From assembly GCA_907163375.1 (NCBI GenBank), contig CAJQUW010003229.1:1-64000 (forward strand): DNA of 64,000 bases, written 5' to 3'. Source of the DNA: Prostheceraeus crozeri (Eukaryota; Platyhelminthes; Polycladida; Euryleptidae). The position numbers and the translations under genes are program-made. The notes below the pieces were generated by a model, which worked only from the letters and a program-made list of their open reading frames with translations, ran no database searches and was not told where the DNA came from. Below, in pieces: positions 11,551 to 23,029 of this stretch (its first letter is position 1; every line of letters begins with the position of its first letter).

Positions 11551-13300
11551 TCAATTGAAACTTCCATGGATTTCACTATAAATTATTGCATCGTTAGACA
11601 ACGATTACGTGTTTGAATTTTAAATGAAAATTAGAAAAAATGAGTTCGACTCGTCATTTATATTATATCATATCATATCCATATTCATATCTCATTATTC
11701 AGCAAAAGAATCCATCAAATTCAGCAAATAAGTCTTTGTATCATTCTAAAGTAAGGGCTACACTTGATATTCAATCCTTTAGTTCAATAATTATCACTAC
11801 TAATGATATGCGGTCGTATTTGCAACATCACATTCGATGAGCCCTCAAAAATCAATCATTCTTGTAGTTTTTAAAAATTCACTAGGATAAAACGAAAGCG
11901 CTGTGCTTTCTTTCTCTGAGACTGCCTGCAGTTGATATAAACATTGTGTCCGTCCGCATGAAGAAACTAATTTAATTAATGTAAATATTTCCGCCTCCCA
12001 TTCAGTCGCACCAACATGAAATAAGATTGACAATCTAAATTGAGCAAGAAGGGGATTCCCATTATTACAATTTCCGGAGCGAATCATTAATGACTTAGAT
12101 ACGATCGGTTACAGGTGATCTCGAGGTTAAAATAATTACTTCTCTGCTCAATGAAAAATAACCTGACTAAGTTCAATTATAGTTAATAACTCAGTAGCCT
12201 CATCACTTTGTTCATGGAGATGGTGGAATTTCCAAAATGATCCATTCATTCCTTTACATGACTGATAGTAAATCTGAAACTCCGTGTGTGAAACCTATTT
12301 AAATGAAAATCATCATCCTCTAGGAATTTCAGTTACAACTACATAAAATAAACTAAGATTAAGCCTACTGTGCAAAATATAACTGTAATGAATAAATTTG
12401 TAATGAACTTTGTAGAAAAGAAAAAAGAAAAAAATACATGTGAAACTACAGTATGGGTACTGAACTTGCTAGAATCGACTTACAACGTCTCACCTGGAAC
12501 TGCTCCATGAAGAAAATGAAATAAGGAACTAGACTTGTTATAAATGGACCAATTGGTGTCTAACTATTCATGAAATTTAATCTATCTCTCAAGAGGACCG
12601 GTCTGTGTCCCATCATATCTAGCCTTTTTCCGCAAACAATTATGACAAGCGTAATCTGAATACGACGGAAGATGCCATCAATCACCTATTTCACTGCAGA
12701 TGGGAAAGGAGATAATTATTCACGTTGTTACCTAACTTAATATAGAAAATAGGCTAACAAGGAAATTATCAAAGTGTAGATCGTGCTAACAATTAAAATA
12801 CAGAAAAAAAGGAAAGTGATGGGTAATAAATTCTGAAAGATTAACTGCTGAAATTGATTAGTGAAGTACGACTGTAATGAAATATTGAAATTGTAACAAA
12901 AGAAAAAAAATAATAATAAGGAAAAAATTGAATGAAAGATAAATAAAATTAAAAAAGGAAGGAAATAATCAGCACAAATGAAAATTATTAGGTAAAAATC
13001 AAAATCTGAATAAATAAATAAAATTTATAGTCACAAGAAACTAGTGTAAAATAAATGAGTAGACTCAGCTTCACAAGTATTCTCAAGGACATATTGGATG
13101 GCGTCATGTATTCAGTACTGAAGCCTTCTCGGTGAATTTGAATTGCGGATTGATGCGGTCTGAACCTCATACCTCTGGACCGCTGATGCAAAGGATTTTT
13201 TAAACAAATCAGCACGAAATAATGACTACAGGACATATGCCAGTAAAGAAAACCATTACCATCATAAAACCATCATAAGCGCAAAAACATATAGTGTATA
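11551..13300. other. No gene seen
   Basis: AT-rich, with A-rich stretches around 12420 and 12900-12980. Short ORFs (11640-11840, 11845-12087, 12988-13236) show no motif or context. It may be decayed element sequence. Confidence 0.35.
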
Positions 13301-13319
13301 AAATATAACTCGATTTAAT

Positions 13320-13839
13320 GCTTTTGAAATGATTAATGAGTCTTGCTGCCGAGGTTCATGAAAGACGCGGCAAACAATCTGCAATTACATTGTCTTTCCC
13401 TTTAATATGATTGATTACTAAATCATAATCTTGGAGCATCAAACTCCAACGCATAAGACTTCGATTTTTTGTATTTCATTTTCTGCAAGAAAGCTAGAAG
13501 ATTGTAATCACTAAAAACACAAAACGTCAAATAGGACGAATTAACATAAAAAGAGAAGTGCTGTTAAGAAACGATGATCACAAAGCACTCCTTTTCAATT
13601 GTTGAATAATTTTTTTGATGACGATTTAATTTCTTTGAAAAGAAGCAAACAGGATGATCGACACCATCATCACCTTCCTGCAACAAAACGCTACCAATGG
13701 CGATGTCACTTGCATCGACAGCAATCTAGAATGATATCTGAAAATTTGGAGCAGCCAAGATTGGTTCATGGCACAAAATAGTCCTAATTTTCTCGAATGC
13801 CTGAAGATGAAGATGTCCACTCAAATTTTACTTTGTTCG
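13320..13839 (-). pseudogene. Gypsy (Gmr1-like) RNase H remnant (fossil)
   Basis: Weak but ordered RNase H traces downstream of the RT. They end in a phrase like IKGKDNVIADC that normally closes the RNase H domain in Gypsy elements, near 13370-13410. Heavily decayed. It marks the 3' coding end of this copy, as expected when integrase has moved upstream. Confidence 0.5.
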
Positions 13840-14280
13840 ACAAGAGGCGTGTCAAAGGAGCTGAGAAATGCCTGAGAAATTTGGGCAAAATTTTCGGTAA
13901 TAACCCACCATTCCAAGAAATCGCAACAGCTGCTTCTTGTCCATGGGAGTAGGGAAAATCAAAATATTACATCAACCTTAGCATCCACTGGTTTCACTTT
14001 ACGACTTCACCAACGACATGACCCAGATATACTAAAGTTGCACAGGCAAGTTCACTCTTTTTCAAATTAATGGTCAACTTTGCATCTCTCAGTTTCTCAA
14101 ATAACAGCTTTATAGTTTCAACGTGACTTGACCACGATTTATTGTAAATCACAATGTCGTCTATATACGCTTCGCAGTTAGGAATATCGCGAATAATGCC
14201 ATTCATCAAGCGTTGAAAGGTGGCAGGAGAATTCTTCATTCCGAATGGCATGATACTATACTGATATAAACCACTCGAAG
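13840..14280 (-). pseudogene. Gypsy (Gmr1-like) reverse transcriptase remnant (fossil)
   Basis: The best open stretch (14251-13994) carries MPFGMKNSPATFQRLMN, then the catalytic motif AYIDDIVIY and the palm/thumb transition VYLGHVVG, all diagnostic for Ty3/Gypsy RT. A connection-like FLGMVGYYRKFCPNF follows at lower coordinates. It lies downstream of the integrase part in the element. Part of a broken fossil. Confidence 0.8.
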
Positions 14281-14289
14281 TTACAAAAG

Positions 14290-14891
14290 TGGATATTTCT
14301 TTAGCGCGTTGCCAGACTTAGTACAAGGAAGAGGTCCGACACAATCAATCAACACGTGACTAAATGCTTCATCTATCACCGGAATTGATTTTACAGGAGC
14401 TTTTGGAATAGTTTGATTCGGCTTACCAACTAGTTGGCAAGTATGACAAGACTTGAAAATTTTGAAATGTCGGTTATCATTCCACTAAAAATGATTTGAA
14501 ATCTTATGATACGTTTTATTTACCCCCAGATGACCAGTCATGAGCCAGTTTCAGAACTTCATGATGATAGCGACTAGGGTGTGACTATTTGGTGTTTTGT
14601 GAAACATTCATTATTAGACGGGACATGTGAAGGTCTCCACTTCCGCATCAAGATACCGTTTCTTAAGTAATAACAAACAGGAAGTTGCGATAACTCATTT
14701 TCGGAAACCACTTGATGCAGTAATTTTTCTGTCTGGATCATTCCGTTGTTCGGTAAATAAATCATTCTCGCCAAGATCGAATTGTCTAAAACAGACAAAT
14801 CAGGTTTTTCCGCAAAGAGAACAGTATCTGTCAAATCAATTTCATCATTAGTATCTAGATTATGCTTCTTGCTCATTGAGTGACTGCACAC
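14290..14891 (-). pseudogene. Gypsy (Gmr1-like) integrase N-terminal remnant (fossil)
   Basis: The open stretch at 14891-14574 ends in ILMRKWRPSHVPSNNE-FTKHQIVTP, the segment preceding the HHCC zinc domain in Gmr1-type polyproteins. Zinc-domain traces and an IDCVGPLP-like start of the catalytic core follow down to about 14300. The core is then lost and RT follows. The position between protease and RT is the key observation. Broken fossil. Confidence 0.7.
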
Positions 14892-14910
14892 GATGGAGAT
14901 ACAAACCAGA

Positions 14911-15435
14911 TTAATCTTGAGCCTTTAAATCAGAAGAGATTTCAAGGCATGGTATACTTGAAACAATAGGGTTTTCATTTACATGAACTTTACTACCAAC
15001 AAGGTCATTATCCAACACCAAATGAATATTATCATATGGTAATGATTCTGAACCAACAGTCCCTACAGTAATAATTCTGGTAAGAAGTTGAGATGACAAA
15101 TAAACTTTATGTAAAGGAACTGATGACCAAGCTGGAGCATTGACCCCTTTAATGAAAACTGTTTTACCAGTAAACGTTTTATCAGAAAATGGCAAAGCAT
15201 CATCCAAAAGCAGAGACTGAATTGCGCCACTGTCGCGAAGAAGCTTGATAGAAGTGGAATTTGAACCACTCTCGAAAGAAAATCGCGCATCATGAGTAAA
15301 AGGCTGATACAGCTCACTTACTGATTTTTCATCAGAAAAAATATCATTACATGCTTCGTCAATGATCTCAGAATCTTTGTCAGTAGCACTTAAAATCCGA
15401 TCAGGCAAGATTGCATCAGAAGTACATGACATCAC
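14911..15435 (-). pseudogene. Gypsy (Gmr1-like) retropepsin remnant (fossil)
   Basis: A 174-codon open stretch with a retropepsin-like core (LLRDSGAIQSLLLDD, where DSGA matches the aspartic protease catalytic triplet), then a flap-like region and a closing VLDNDLVGSKV, where retropepsins have a hydrophobic-hydrophobic-G motif. It directly follows Gag. It would process the polyprotein in an intact element. Confidence 0.7.
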
Positions 15436-16562
15436 TGACAGGTTTTGAACTCTTTTTCAGCTTAAAACAATCAGCTATTAAATGGCCTTCACGCTTACAA
15501 TAATTGCACGTTTTTCGAGGAAAAATGTTTCTGTTGCCAATGTTTTTATCATTGGGTTGACTCAATGTCTTATTTTCCGCACTGCTTCGGATAGACTGAG
15601 ACTTAAATTCAAAAGATTTTCCCCTGTGTGGGTATTTGCTTGCGGCATCAGAGATATGAGTAAGGGTATAATCGTCTGCTAAGCGGGCAGCAGACTCCAA
15701 ACAATCGATTCGTTGTTCTTCAATGAAAGTACGCAAGTCACTATTAATATAGTAGTTAAATTCTTCAAGTAGCATCATTTGTCTCAAACTTTCAAAGTCG
15801 CTATCAATTTTCTTAGAGAAAATCCATCTCTGAAAAAGCTGTTCTTTCACTCTAGCAAATTCAACGTACGTTTGCTCATTTCTTTTCTTTAAATTTCTAA
15901 ACTTTTGGCGATATGCCTCTGGAATTAACTTATACACTCTTAAAATCTGTTCTTTCACAAAATCATAATCAGATGCCTGATCAACAGATAATTGAATGTA
16001 TAATTCTCGAGCCTTCCCTGTAAGAGCACTGTGTAAAAGTATAACCCAGTGTTGCTTTGGCCAATGAAAATTTGATGCAATTTTTTCAAAATGTCAACAT
16101 CAAACAGATTCATGAAATGGCGGTACAAATCTTATGAATTTAGTGACATCAAAGCGACTTTCCTGTTCACGTAATTCGCTGTCTTTTGACAAAATTGAGT
16201 TCACTTCTAATTTTTTCATTTCGAGTTCATGGTTTAAACGCATTTTCTCTTGCTGTATTTCCATTTCCTTAAAAGTACGTCGAAGTTTCATCATTTCTAA
16301 ATCATTTTCAGATTCATTTTTAATATCAGAAATTGCATCATCAAAAATGCCATTAGCTACGAGATGCGACCTCAAAAGATTCCTTAACTGAGACTTTCTC
16401 AAATTTTGTTTTGCATTTATATTCAAATGCTTTGCCAAACAAAATAAATATATCTTTTGAACGAAGATTCATTAAAACCTTTTCACTAGGACTAGACATA
16501 TAATATTCTGGATCAAAATCAGACATACTGATAATATAAGTAGGTACAATTTTGCACAGCAA
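15416..16562 (-). pseudogene. Gypsy (Gmr1-like) Gag remnant with zinc knuckle (fossil)
   Basis: The N-terminal part has a long charged coiled-coil (FKEMEIQQEKMRLNHELEM) followed by FIRFVPPFHE. The C-terminal open stretch (15958-15416) has a capsid/SCAN-like helical segment (KEQILRVYKLIPEAYRQKF) and a CCHC zinc knuckle CNYCKREGHLIADC. This domain order is usual for Gmr1-like and related Gypsy Gag proteins. Broken. Confidence 0.75.
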
Positions 16563-16660
16563 ACACAGAATGTAATGAAACTAGATGTGAATCAAAGTGA
16601 TAGGTAGTGAAAAACCGTAGTAATAAATCTGAAGTTAGATGTAATGTTCTGCGAATAATG

Positions 16661-16680
16661 ATCGAACGGCTGAGCCCCCA
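16661..16680 (-). other. Primer-binding-site-like sequence of the Gmr1-like element
   Basis: On the minus strand TGGGGGCTCAGCCG lies just inside the presumed 5' LTR end (the flank reads acgtaacataaat). It resembles the tRNA-Pro-type primer site TGGGGGCTCGTCC used by several retroelements, with differences. It supports an LTR boundary near 16684. Confidence 0.5.
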
Positions 16681-16684
16681 ATTT

Positions 16685-17063
16685 ATGTTACGTGTAAATA
16701 TGTGTTTAGAAGGAAAAACAAACACACGACAACATAAAGAAATATTTAATTAAGCTACTTAAAAACTCTGCGATCAATTAAGTGTAAAAGTAGACAATAA
16801 AAATGTAATTTACATCATCAAAAACTTCGGATCAGGATTAGAGCAGGAAATACCGACAGAACAGATCTTGACAGCGAGCTTAACCATCTTAAAATTCAAA
16901 TCTCCAAGCCATTACTTGAATAATATAGAATTCATAAGCATAGGTCTACATGTACATCCATTAGTCATCAAGACATGGCAAGCTTAAAATAACATACATA
17001 ACATACACGTAGAAGCATAGATTTGAACACGCAATCTCCAGTAAAAAGGGAGGATTCATCTCA
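16685..17063. other. Probable 5' LTR remnant, no gene
   Basis: Sequence directly upstream (minus sense) of the primer-site-like motif, so probably the remaining 5' LTR of the Gmr1-like fossil. No second copy was found to confirm its limits. Confidence 0.35.
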
Positions 17064-17651
17064 TTGAGACATAATGAAATCACAGACTTCACTGCTGGGT
17101 TGTTAAGTGAATGCTACAAGTGCTCCAGGGTAGAGCCTTGCTTAACTCCACTAACAGGAGAATCATTCCCGAAAAGCACTGTTATCAGCGATGAAGCTTG
17201 TGTTGACATAGCAGCCAGGGGTGTCTTGATCGAGGGACAAATGGCATATTTCGATGTGAGGGTGCTTAACCCGCTAGGCAAGACTAACCTTGATTTCGAA
17301 CTTTCCCCTGCTCATCGGCAGCATGAAGAATCAAAGAAGCGATCATATAACGAAAGAATATGCTTAGTAGATCAAGGCTCTTTTACTCCGTTGGTCTTTT
17401 CATGTACCGGTGGTATGGCGAAAGAATGTCGCGCATTCTACAAAAGTCTATCCGAAAAATTATCTGAAAAAAGGAATGTCGAGTACAGCAAGACCATCAG
17501 CTGGGTGAGGACTAGACTGTCCTTTCATCTGTTGCGTTCTTGTCTTTTATGTTTACTTGGATCTATGTCACTCTATTTCAACGACGATTCACAAAATGTT
17601 GATATCGAATTTGTGTGTCGGGAAGCCGACTTTAGAAAAATTGATTGTTAG
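17064..17651 (+). CDS. Uncharacterised, probably element-associated ORF (195 aa)
   Basis: A clean 195-codon frame beginning MRHNEITDF. Central phrases are SDEACVDIAARGVLIEGQMAYFDVRVLNP, then GSFTPLVFSCTGGMAKECRAFYK and a C-terminal ISWVRTRLSFHLLRSCLLCL. I recall very similar predicted proteins repeated in many invertebrate genomes, usually as mobile-element-derived sequence. I cannot name the element. The spaced D...D.R arrangement (DEACVDIAARG ... YFDVRV) resembles a PD-(D/E)XK nuclease-type core; that is inference. No neighbouring RT is visible. It is open from Met to stop, so it is either a recent fragment or kept by selection. Confidence 0.5.
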   Translation: MRHNEITDFTAGLLSECYKCSRVEPCLTPLTGESFPKSTVISDEACVDIAARGVLIEGQMAYFDVRVLNPLGKTNLDFELSPAHRQHEESKKRSYNERICLVDQGSFTPLVFSCTGGMAKECRAFYKSLSEKLSEKRNVEYSKTISWVRTRLSFHLLRSCLLCLLGSMSLYFNDDSQNVDIEFVCREADFRKIDC

Positions 17652-18937
17652 GTGTTCTAAAATTTTTGACTCTTAATTGACTTTTCGTAATGGTCTTTAG
17701 CACGTGTCTTATACTACTGATGGATGATATGCATGTATTACTTACTGTACCTTTACTGACACTCTTACTGAAATATAGATACATTCACCTTGTTTAAAAA
17801 AAAGGCATAGAGTTCTTGCACATGACTTACATGCATGCAACAATAATAACAAACTCGTCAAAGAAACATAGTTTGTTAAAAAAAAATCTCATCGGCGTCA
17901 ATCCGATGGAATTCCCTGCACATGGTTACTCTCGCGACTTTATCATCAGCGAACAAAAGGTTGTCTATGTGGTTTCATCTTCAAATCGTCCCGCAACACG
18001 TTCCGAACCGCAGAGAAAGAAGTCTCAGCAATTGCATCTGCTTGCCGGATCGACGTAGAAGGATCTTCTTCGAAGATGTCCTAAATTTTGTCGATCTTGT
18101 CGTCAGAGTGGCGAGGTCTACTACATCGTGGTGCGTCCAAAACTGAATGAACCAGTCTCTTAGAAATTATGTCACTGAATCAAACCATAAGAAGAACGAC
18201 TCCCCTCCTCCCCTGTGCTAATATGGCCTTCGACAGTCACCATCCTGTTGTGTTTTGACAACAACGGTCTGCATTTTTAAATTGTTAAGTTGACGATGTT
18301 TGAGCTTTCAATCGATAATCAGATTTATGAGTTAAGATATCTATGAGTTCTGTCATTTAGCAATGGTGTGATGTCATACACAATGAAACAAATTATTTAA
18401 ATTCTTTCCAGTGACGCACATCAATTTGAATGTTGAATTCTCATGTTAGAATAGAGTGAAGAAACGTTATACTAGATTTCGTAGTCGAGGTCAAAGAACC
18501 TAATTAATATACTCAATCTGTCATTTTTGATTTGTGACAATAGTCTTCCAATTAACAACGCGTATACATGATAATCAATATACCATATAAAACTTTGGAG
18601 CCTCAGGTACATTTTGGTGTAAAATAATTGGCGATCCGATAAATGTAGCGTCCGTGACAATCAATCATTGGTATGTAATCAATGTACCAGGTAAGGACTT
18701 TAAAATCACCCTGTACATCCATCGTAGCGTGAGAGTGTCCTACAAATTTCCAAAGCGAGCAAGTTATTATGCAGGTTAGCACTGTTCTGGTTGAAATCGG
18801 ATCTGTTTATGGTTATTTTCCATTACGCATTATGAAGCATCAATCATTACTCCTTATGCTTCATGTGTTAGATTGCAGAATAGTGCGTCAAAACACGGGA
18901 TTTGACTAAAAGAAAATTTAACAGACGGAAAATAAAT
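17652..18937. other. No gene seen
   Basis: Short ORFs at 17816-18146 and 18472-18660 show no motif. No clear repeat. The A-run near 17800 might be the 3' tail of a retrotransposed piece ending in the ORF upstream. Confidence 0.35.
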
Positions 18938-19010
18938 GTGCGTCAGGGTGGATTTGAACCACCGACGTGTGGCATTGTAAGCCAACGCTCTACAAACTGG
19001 GATATTGATG
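18938..19010 (-). tRNA. tRNA-like sequence (pseudo-tRNA or SINE head)
   Basis: On the minus strand there is a T-arm GGTGGTTCAAATCCACC with a good B box, an A-box-like stretch AGTTTGTAGAGCG, and an anticodon-arm-like TTGGC-TTACAAT-GCCA. The acceptor 3' strand GACGCAC has no matching 5' strand, so a working cloverleaf is unlikely. It is more probably a tRNA-derived SINE head or a tRNA pseudogene. The anticodon cannot be assigned safely. Confidence 0.5.
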
Positions 19011-19438
19011 AGCAACAGCGTGACATAAGTCCTCAATTGATGAATCTGCGTAATCTAATCCGATTGCTTCATTCCAAAAGACAACATAGCATTAACCGTC
19101 GAGCCAAACTGCTAATACCAAACTACTAATCACTAATTCAACACCAGCATTATGCTTTGAAATACACCCATGTTTTACATTTTTCCATAATTTTATTTTT
19201 TTTAACTGACATAATTATTTTTTGCTAATTGATATTAAGTATGGGATTTAGAATTCAAGAAAACGAATATCTAGTGGTTCCATGTGCTGCATGATCTGCT
19301 AATCTGAGCGATTTCTTTGTATCAACTATCATTTTACCCAGTGTTGATAAAGAACGAGAATTCGTGTTTGTCAATCTACACAGAAGATAATTATGAGTGC
19401 ATGTAACATTGCAAGGATTGAAATGCCTGCGTACTTAT
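19011..19438. other. No gene seen
   Basis: AT-rich, no supported feature. Could be the tail of the tRNA-derived element on the opposite strand. Confidence 0.3.
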
Positions 19439-19741
19439 ACAGGGTGCGGTATAAAAAAATGACTAAATTTAGCGTAATTACTTTTTAATTATCCAGCAGA
19501 AATTAACAAATGAAGTCTTATTTTGAAGACAGGACACATCTTCATTACCATAATCAACATTCTAATGGTTGCATTTGAGAATGAGAGTGCAATGTACATG
19601 CAAAGCAGAAGAACTCGAAATGTTGATTAGGATAGTAAAGATGCTTATTGTCTTCAAAATGACATTATTTGTTAAATTCCGTTGGATTATTAAAAGCTAC
19701 TTTAAAATTTAGTTAGTTACGTTCATTATGCCGCACCCTGT
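19439..19741. mobile_element. MITE with long inverted repeats (ACAGGGTGCGG ends)
   Basis: About 303 bp. The left end starts ACAGGGTGCGGTATAA and the right end is the inverse, ending ATGCCGCACCCTGT. Similarity between the arms continues inward for roughly 90 bp (matching phrases include taacaaat and ttttgaagaca), leaving a centre of about 110 bp. There is no ORF. The CAGGGTG-type end resembles Tc1/mariner-like MITEs, but the flanks do not show an unambiguous TA duplication, so the superfamily is left open. Confidence 0.75.
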
Positions 19742-20849
19742 GATAATGCCTATTTTATAACGCATGACACATGCGTTATACAATTTGCAATAAAGAAGTT
19801 AGAGTGTAAATGCACCATACAATTGACCTTGAAAATGAAAATCATGCTACATTTAGGTAAGACTGATGATGTTCTTAATTTCTTTGCAGACGTACGTTGT
19901 CTGTCGTGCACTCTCTTGCTCTTTTAAGCGTCTTGAATGTTTTTCTTTTTATCTATTTCTGTGGAAACCTGCATTCAAACGACGATGCTGTGAGATACTT
20001 GCTGATAGACTCGCGATCAAATTCATTCCATGTATGTACGGAAGAGCACGTTGCTTATTTTCAATTGCCTACCTCGTGGCTCGTCGAAATATCATCGATT
20101 CCTTGCATTTCAGACATTTTCAGGTTTAGAGATTCCTTATTCCTTAATAAAAAGCTCTTCTTTGATTTCAGGTACAGCCTCTCTAAGTAATTTCTATATC
20201 TCTGTCATTTACAGTAGCAAAATGCACTACGCTGAATCAGCAGCTGTTTGGAAATTTCTAGAAATTCAGCGAATTGGATATGAGGCATGTTTCAAACCTG
20301 ATATGATTCATTTTATGCAGTTGGATATTTCTGTTAGACTCAAAATGAGTTTTTGTTACTCCAAACTAAGTTAGAGAGAAACTTTCTATCGTCACTGATG
20401 TGATTTGAATTTGCTTGGTTCATTTGATTTTTGTAAACCTCATTCTATATTTCACTTCTTATCTGGCTCCGATCAATCTGTGGACAATAAAAATATCAAC
20501 ATCAATGAATTGTCTAGTTATTCAGAAAATTCAGGAAAGATTTTAGACAATTCTGTAAGGAGGGGTTTAGGAAGCATCGCATAATCAAACGGCAATGGAT
20601 TTGGGAAGCTGCTGCCCTACCATGTCCGGGTAACCGATTTTAAACGCTGATGATTTGCGAAAAATTATATGGTCTTGAGAATTTGATTCGATGAGAGAGA
20701 GCTTTGATTGCATTGGGAGGGGTTCGTCGGGTTCTGGGCATGACGATAAACTCCGTCATGTTTTGAGAAGTAGCACCTTACCCCAGCATACGGTCCAGTG
20801 GAAACGAATGTGCCCTTACTGGTAGAAATGTCCTCCAAAAATGTGAAGT
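19742..20849. other. No gene seen
   Basis: Overlapping plus-strand ORFs at 19866-20374 in three frames show no motif and are not supported as coding. 20540-20849 may be the decayed 5' region of the RTE fragment that follows. Confidence 0.35.
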
Positions 20850-21290
20850 CCTGACCTAGTGTGGTCTTAGGTCCTGCCTGTGGTCCTCAGCCTAGCCAGC
20901 ACACAGGAGAATAGAAGGAAAACTGACTTCGAACTACCTACTGCATTGCAGGTCTTGCTTCGCCAAGCAAAAAAGCAATTTTTTGGCGACTCTGAATGTC
21001 GACTAAGGCGACTAAATGTCAGGAAAGAGTGGAGAAGTAGTGGACTTTATGAATGCAGAATACAATGTGTGAAAGGGACGAAGTGGAAGGGAGATAGAGC
21101 AAGAATCATAATTGAAAATTATAAGATGCTGCATTCAGGCGGTGATGGGAAGGCAAGTGGAGTAGGTATAGTGATGGAGAGCTAAAGAAGTGATGTGAGT
21201 CGAAAAGGGGATGGAAGAACTTTGATGGTGTGGTAAGTCATTGAAGAGACGAAATTGTGTGTAATGACAATCTACACCCCAGATAATGTG
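20850..21290 (+). mobile_element. RTE-type LINE endonuclease fragment
   Basis: The open frame at 20880-21185 holds TKWKGDRARIIIENYKMLHSGGDGKASGVGIVM, a hallmark of the apurinic-like endonuclease of RTE/BovB-type LINEs (the usual form is ETKWKG...GNGYKL...GxGVGI). An upstream phrase resembling the element's 5' region and a downstream trace (VMTIYTPD, compare the VISVYAPQ motif) extend it to about 21290. RT is absent and the catalytic Glu position of the first motif (QETKW) reads GTKW, so this is a dead fragment. Confidence 0.7.
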
Positions 21291-21960
21291 CTTTCTCCAA
21301 TATACGGTACTGCATTTAGTGCATATGAAGTCTCTGCATCGCACAACCATACAATTTTGATCCCATTTTTGGCCGGTTTAGATTTCATATAAACTCCATG
21401 AAACTAGCAACTGTTCATCGATCGAAAGATTCTCATAAAGGACGAAGAATTGCTGGAGCTTTTCAACAAACGTTTTCCATACATCCCGAACACAGAGAGT
21501 CGTTTGAATCGCGTCGGGTTCTGTCATCAAATCTGAAAAATCTCTTTATGAATAAAAACCAATCTCAAGACATTACTGCTCTCAAGACAGGTTGACCGTC
21601 TCTCTCAGACCAGAATGAAAGTGCATTCCGATAATTTGATTTAAGAGTACCACCAATCACTGGAGTCCAATAAAGGCTGTTGTGACTTCACTTATTAACT
21701 TTCTTGCTCACAAACTTTCTTCATTTGATAACACATGATCTCGTTGTTTAAATGTATAAATTAATCAATAATTTTTTAATATCAGCTGTTGCTTAGATGT
21801 TTTGGATTCGAATCTAAATTCCATACTTTTTGATTCCAGATATCTATTTTCGAAAAGTATACAGCTTATGTACAGATAACGGTTGTAAGTGCAATATACT
21901 TGATGGTTTATACAACACGTACATAATTATTTTTTATTATAATATCAAGGATATTACACT
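21291..21960. other. No gene; probable 5' LTR zone of the second Gypsy element
   Basis: Ends directly at a primer-site-like motif, so the right part (perhaps from about 21620) is likely LTR. No second LTR was found downstream of 58.6 kb to define the start. Confidence 0.35.
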
Positions 21961-22079
21961 TGGCGACGAGGTGAAACCGAATCAACTCATTATTTCAAGG
22001 AAACATCAAATTTGAGGAATCTGATTGATAAGTATAACTTTTTACTCTTAAATAATTTCAGAAATTAAACATTTTCTAT

Positions 22080-22815
22080 GGCAGCTCCTGTTCAAAGAAT
22101 TGAGCCTTGATGTAAACAATGCGACTTCAATATTTGGTTTCGTAAATTTGAGATGTTATCAAGAATGGCAAAGATAGAAGAAACTGCTAAGTTGATTTTC
22201 TAATGACCAATTTAGACAAAACGATTTTTCAAGCAGTCATAGGTACATCATGATATAGTAGAATTTTTGCGCGACCGCAACTCATCTCAAGATAAATTTC
22301 TCAGTAGGATTGAATTTTTTACGATTTCACACACCGGTTCATTTGATACGCATCAAAATTACAAATGCTATATGAGAATTTTGATCCTACTAGTATCAGA
22401 GAGGAAACTTTGAATGTCAACTTTCCAAAATCTCTCAGTCCTGAACTGTGCATTCGTCGACCAAAAAGTTTGAGTGAATGCGTTCAGATATGCAATTCCT
22501 TGGTATTAAGTAGTTCATCACTATGCACAGCTGCTATTTCGCAATCTAAGAAGGTTCCTGAGAGTGACAAAACTACTAACAGTCAAAGGAAATGCTTCAG
22601 ATGTGGTTCAAATAGCCATATTGCTTCTGACTCCAAATGTCCGGCTCGAAATGCTACATGCAATTCGTGCAAGAAGACAGGTCACTTTTCGACTGTATGT
22701 AATTCCAAAAATCGTAATCTTAACATCTCCGGTAGGACTAATTTACAAAAGAATTTCACAGTAGACATGAATGACCTGCATAGTGATTCTGGAGCACAAG
22801 TTAACTCAAGTACTC
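22080..22815 (+). pseudogene. Gypsy element 2 Gag with double zinc knuckle (fossil)
   Basis: The open stretch at 22365-22823 carries capsid-like helices (PKSLSPELCIRRPKSLSEC) and two CCHC knuckles: KCFRCGSNSHIASDSKC and CNSCKKTGHFSTVC. Two knuckles before a retropepsin are usual for several Gypsy lineages. It would bind genomic RNA in an intact element. Broken copy. Confidence 0.8.
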
Positions 22816-22819
22816 ACCA

Positions 22820-23029
22820 GTGAATAAGCCATACATAACCATTGCGATCAGTACTGATTTCGCAAGTGTAAACTTGTCTTTATTCGTAGATACAGGTTCG
22901 GATGTATCGAATCTACCGTTTTCATACTATTCACAGTATTTTAATTCTCCTCTGGAATCATTCAGAAATGCTAGATTAAGAAATTTCAATCAATCTGACA
23001 TTTCGGTAATCGGTGTTCTGACTAATGTC
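22820..23029 (+). pseudogene. Gypsy element 2 retropepsin, N-terminal part (fossil)
   Basis: Overlaps the end of Gag. The catalytic motif FVDTGSDVSNLP is intact-looking (DTGS). The domain is cut by the insertion of Polinton A and resumes beyond 57164. Confidence 0.8.

Larger units (their letters stand above)
13320..16684 (-). mobile_element. Ty3/Gypsy element, Gmr1-like gene order (fossil)
   Basis: Fossil copy read on the minus strand. In 5' to 3' order it shows a primer-binding-like site, Gag (about 16562-15416), protease (about 15435-14911), an integrase N-terminal part (about 14890-14290), then RT (about 14280-13840) and RNase H (about 13840-13320). Integrase before RT is the copia-like arrangement known within Ty3/Gypsy for Gmr1-like elements. 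The integrase is cut short, so the element is shortened internally as well as broken in many places. A 5' LTR probably lies just above 16684. A 3' LTR was not recognised. It appears old. Confidence 0.8.

Noticed and set aside
18938-19010. Functional tRNA gene
   Set aside because: T-arm is good but the acceptor stem does not pair and the anticodon arm is weak, so it is listed only as tRNA-like.
19866-20374. Three overlapping plus-strand ORFs as a secreted or membrane protein
   Set aside because: No frame is preferred, no homologous motif, and composition fits non-coding AT-rich DNA.
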